This document shows, piece after piece, positions 61,065 to 64,000 of a stretch of 64,000 nucleotides of DNA (the stretch's first letter is position 1; every line of letters begins with the position of its first letter). Both the position numbers and the translations under genes were made by a program. This DNA is from Flavitalea plasmicola (GTDB lineage: Bacteria > Bacteroidota > Bacteroidia > Chitinophagales > Chitinophagaceae), in the NCBI RefSeq assembly GCF_030546645.1, contig NZ_JAUOTO010000002.1:1-64000 (forward strand), given 5' to 3'. Under the pieces are notes generated by a model, which saw only the letters and a list, made by a program, of their open reading frames with translations, was not told where the DNA came from and searched no databases.

Positions 61065-63425
61065 CTATTTTCTCTTTCTCCTTATCAGTATTATTGTCCC
61101 CGCCAGCAGGATCAGCGCCGGCACGATCCATATATAAACAATTCTTAGAGCAGCAGCCCCTTTTGGACCGATGTACAGTAAATTGTCTTCCGCGGACGGT
61201 CGCGGCGTATAGATAGGGAATTGGTTATCGCTGAGCCAACTGTAACAGGAAATAAGAAAGTACATACTTTGAGCTACCCGCATATTGCACATAAAGTCGA
61301 CGTCGCCGAATACTAAAATGCGCTGTTCTTTATTGCTGATCTTTCTCGTAAGTTGCAGGCCCGTTGCAAAGCTCCCTCTCACGTCACCCTCCTCTGTGGC
61401 AAAGACGGGCGCCGCCGAATCCAATACCAGCTTGCCTTCTTTAAGCCACGATACGTTGTCGGAAGTCAACATTAAAGGGCTTATCCTGAACAGGCTGTCT
61501 TTGAATGACACTGCCGTCACGCCGGGCGTGCTTATCTTTAAGGTGTCGTCCGTATCATGGCTCAAAAGCAGGCGCTTAAATTTCGTCAGCGTTTTGTCTT
61601 CTGAAAGGTATGCAGCCGCAGGCGTAAGATAAGGCTGCACCTTTTCGGGTGTTTCATTGAATGACGGCTGTATGATCTGGCCCGGCATCAGCTGAATATT
61701 CAGCTCGCGCAGGAGGGGATTGAGCACTTGTTGCTTGCCTGGTTCACCATTGATCAGCATATTCCCACCACCCGCGATGTATTTTTTGAGTTTGACGATC
61801 TCCAAAGGCGTCAGGTCCACTTTCGGGTCTGCCAGCACCACCGTAGTTATATTGGACGGGATATCCTGGGTGGACAAATTGATGGTGTCTGAAACGAATC
61901 CTATGTTAATCAGCGCGACCCGTTCTGCTTTCGCCAGCGAATGCCTTTGGAATTCTCTTTCCCCCGTCTTGTAAATATTCCGTTCTAATCCACCCGTTAC
62001 AAATGCTACCCTGGGTAGACTGGCCTGCAATAATCTCTTAAATGCGGCATTCAGGTTCACTTCACTCGGCCAGAAATCGGGGTCGTCGAAAGTACGCACA
62101 AACTCCGTTCTCCCCTTATACTTTAGCCTCATCACCAATCGGTAGCCCTCGGGGTCCAGGTCGATCTCTTTATGCATTTCTTCGGGCGATTTGAACAGAG
62201 ATATATCCTGATCGGCGCCCGTGGCCATTTCCGAAGCAATTTCCTTTAAAGTCTTACCAGGGAAATTCTTATAGACCATACTGTCAGTGGTCCCCGCATA
62301 ATAGTAATTGAAGACGGGATCATAATCGTAGTAGTATTCGTATTTGAATACTATATCGGGCTTAAAACGGAGGTATTGATCCCAAAGCTGCGATAAATAG
62401 AGATTGCGCGCTTCAGGCACTCCCCTGACAGCCGTGCCCATATCCAAAAGATTGGTGTACAACGTCACTTCAAGCGGGCCATCTTCCAGCTGTCGAAGTA
62501 TATTCTGGGTACGCGGATGGATCGTGTTCACATTGCACGCAGTAGTGTCCCAGTACCCGGTGAGACGGGGGCGCGAGCTCACATAGCCGATCAATAGACC
62601 CGACACGGCGACCAGGGCATACCTCCCCGCCTTTATCCACCAGGGTCTTGTCTCCCTGTCCCCCTGCAGCCTCAGGATGGTAAAGGCCAAGAACATGCAC
62701 ATGATGATCAGAAAGTAAAAGACGTCTTTTGTCGTGATCAGACCGCCCACCATCTTCGCCGTGCGTCCCTGGAGCGACAGAAAATACGTCAGGTCCCTGA
62801 CAAAATCATACTTTTGCCACAGGCTCCCTATATGTGAGAGTATGAATATAATGGTGAAGGTGCTGATGGCCGAAACGATCTGATAAGTCGTGAGGCTCGA
62901 CATAAAGAGCCCGATCGCAGAATAGGCGCAAACCATCAGGTAAAACCCGAGCATGGCGGACAACAATAGTCCACCGTCTATCGATTTGACAGTGACCGCT
63001 GTGGTGGCGATGAACAGGCCCAGTACGGCTGCCAGCACCAGGTTATACACCAGCACCGCCAGAAATTTCCCAAAGACGACCTGTTTCAATTTTACCGGCG
63101 ACGAATAGAGCAGCTTGATCGATCCATTATTGATCTCCCTGCTGATGAGTCCCATGGTCAGCAATGGGATGAACAGGTAAACATTCTGAAGAACATTGGC
63201 AAGCAGACCGTCCTGGCCCAAAAAGAAAGCCATTGTAAGGGACGTATCTCCAAAATTCTTCCACTTTGGATTATTCCTTAACAGAATATCCTGCCAGACC
63301 GCATAGGGTCCAAGAGCTGCCGAATAGTATATGGCACATTGTATAAGAAAGATCAGCGTCAGAAACCACGCTACCGGCGAATAGAACATGTTCCGCAATT
63401 CGTTCTTTGCTATTTTGAAAGTCAT
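61065..63425 (-). CDS. GldF-GldG fusion type ABC transporter permease (locus B)
   Basis: 786 residues, same plan as 37885-40272: ABC-2 permease (1-250: ELRNMFYSPVAWFLTLIFL, GSIKLLYSSPVKLKQVVFGK, AYSAIGLFMSSLTTYQ), a helix near 270, a GldG-type periplasmic domain (VLADPKVDLT, GGNMLINGEPGKQ) and a final helix ending LIRRKRK. Eleven bases after the ATPase gene. Paralogous to the locus A permease, which shows that the whole transporter-MutS module was duplicated or acquired twice. Confidence 0.88.
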   Translation of the reverse strand: MTFKIAKNELRNMFYSPVAWFLTLIFLIQCAIYYSAALGPYAVWQDILLRNNPKWKNFGDTSLTMAFFLGQDGLLANVLQNVYLFIPLLTMGLISREINNGSIKLLYSSPVKLKQVVFGKFLAVLVYNLVLAAVLGLFIATTAVTVKSIDGGLLLSAMLGFYLMVCAYSAIGLFMSSLTTYQIVSAISTFTIIFILSHIGSLWQKYDFVRDLTYFLSLQGRTAKMVGGLITTKDVFYFLIIMCMFLAFTILRLQGDRETRPWWIKAGRYALVAVSGLLIGYVSSRPRLTGYWDTTACNVNTIHPRTQNILRQLEDGPLEVTLYTNLLDMGTAVRGVPEARNLYLSQLWDQYLRFKPDIVFKYEYYYDYDPVFNYYYAGTTDSMVYKNFPGKTLKEIASEMATGADQDISLFKSPEEMHKEIDLDPEGYRLVMRLKYKGRTEFVRTFDDPDFWPSEVNLNAAFKRLLQASLPRVAFVTGGLERNIYKTGEREFQRHSLAKAERVALINIGFVSDTINLSTQDIPSNITTVVLADPKVDLTPLEIVKLKKYIAGGGNMLINGEPGKQQVLNPLLRELNIQLMPGQIIQPSFNETPEKVQPYLTPAAAYLSEDKTLTKFKRLLLSHDTDDTLKISTPGVTAVSFKDSLFRISPLMLTSDNVSWLKEGKLVLDSAAPVFATEEGDVRGSFATGLQLTRKISNKEQRILVFGDVDFMCNMRVAQSMYFLISCYSWLSDNQFPIYTPRPSAEDNLLYIGPKGAAALRIVYIWIVPALILLAGTIILIRRKRK

Positions 63426-63436
63426 TATCAGTATTT

Positions 63437-64000
63437 TTATTTGGTCGTTTGTTGGGATATTAGTTTGAAAATGTCATCGAGCTCTCCTTTGTCGATGCTG
63501 ATCTCCTGCAGGCGCCAGTTACCGGCAACACTGGCCGCTATTAGTTTCTCTGTGATCTCACTGCCGCCATCAAAATAGATGCGTAATTTTTTGTCCGTTA
63601 TAAACTCCATGCCGGCGACACCCCGTACGCTGAATAGTTCCTCTTTCGAAGGCGGGTTTTCCATCCTGACGACCACCGATCTTGACTGGATATAACTATT
63701 GAATGAATCCATACTGTCGGAGAATACTACCCTGCCGGCCTCTATCATGATGATCTCTTTACAAAGCAGGTTGACTTCGGAAAGCACGTGTGACGACAAC
63801 AGCACCGTATGTTCTTCGGCAATTTCCTTTATTAATTTCCTTGCTTCGATCAGCTGGTTGGGATCAAGCCCGTTGGTAGGCTCATCCATTACGATCAGCC
63901 TGGGACGATGGATGATGGCCTGGGCGATCCCCACCCGTTGACGGTAGCCGCCCGAAAGATTTTTGATGAGCCTCGAGCTCACCTGGGTGATGCCGCAGCG
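63437..64000 (-). CDS. ABC transporter ATP-binding protein, GldA-like (locus B, N-terminus outside window)
   Basis: The frame is open to base 64000, so the N-terminal part with Walker A is missing; 187 codons are visible. Present are signature NLSGGYRQRVGIAQA, Walker B LIVMDEPTNGLDPNQ, H-loop LSSHVLSEV and the C-terminal extension with MENPPSKEELFSV, matching LENPPAAEELQQI in locus A. It powers the permease encoded next. Confidence 0.93.
   Translation of the reverse strand, partial: RCGITQVSSRLIKNLSGGYRQRVGIAQAIIHRPRLIVMDEPTNGLDPNQLIEARKLIKEIAEEHTVLLSSHVLSEVNLLCKEIIMIEAGRVVFSDSMDSFNSYIQSRSVVVRMENPPSKEELFSVRGVAGMEFITDKKLRIYFDGGSEITEKLIAASVAGNWRLQEISIDKGELDDIFKLISQQTTK

Noticed and set aside
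35236..64000. A peptide natural-product cluster with the ABC transporter as exporter
   Set aside because: I looked for a small precursor gene and for modifying enzymes near the two ABC-MutS loci and found none. The PID-CTERM-like protein is on the other strand and has a sorting tail, not a core peptide.

Overview
The window looks like a chromosomal segment from a Bacteroidota bacterium, most likely family Chitinophagaceae (Chitinophaga or a close relative). The reasons are several SusC/SusD pairs each led by an ECF sigma factor and a FecR anti-sigma factor, type IX secretion (T9SS) type A and type B C-terminal sorting domains, SprB repeats, TPR histidine kinases paired with LytTR regulators, GldG-type ABC permeases, and promoter elements of the form TAnnTTTG. 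No rRNA, tRNA, CRISPR array or insertion sequence was recognised.

Layout. 1-3145 (+): two T9SS-secreted proteins, the first cut by the window edge and carrying four near-identical 255-bp SprB-type repeats. 3155-6532: a secreted amidohydrolase, a lipoprotein resembling plant citrate-binding proteins, an unknown secreted protein and an alpha/beta hydrolase. 6679-9369 (+): three unknown genes that may have a TULIP-like lipid-binding fold. 9579-11995 (+): cold-shock-domain protein, MsrA, a small acidic protein and a rhomboid protease. 12010-24216: two duplicated LytTR/TPR-kinase pairs, each divergent from genes for surface or secreted repeat proteins. Matching direct-repeat and half-site motifs sit at the same distance from TAGGTTTG promoter elements in front of those genes. 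24432-33625 (+): a classical sigma/FecR/SusC/SusD/glycosidase utilisation locus. 33643-35037 (-): SDR and TetR genes with probable operators.

35236-50149 (-) is one dense 15-kb operon, called locus A here: ECF sigma, FecR, SusC, SusD, DUF4843-like lipoprotein, PKD-like lipoprotein, ABC ATPase, GldF-GldG fusion permease, and an 879-residue protein made of two MutS-type ATPases in tandem. 50735-56024 holds a baeRF-like protein, a VOC protein, a GC-rich medium-chain oxidoreductase and a large T9SS type B surface protein. 56025-57313 is a scarred stretch with gene remnants, a truncated thioredoxin reductase and a small PID-CTERM-like protein. 57306-64000 (-) is locus B: the same ABC ATPase, GldFG and MutS module, with the two MutS types as separate genes flanking a TlpA-like thioredoxin lipoprotein or secreted protein. 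It runs off the right edge.

The most notable system is this repeated module. Type I and type II MutS-like proteins occur as a pair in both loci, fused in A and separate in B, next to a GldA/GldFG-like ABC transporter. In locus A the module lies downstream of a TonB-dependent uptake and surface-signalling unit. Both MutS types lack the mismatch-recognition domain, so a role other than ordinary mismatch repair is likely. The system's function is unknown to me.
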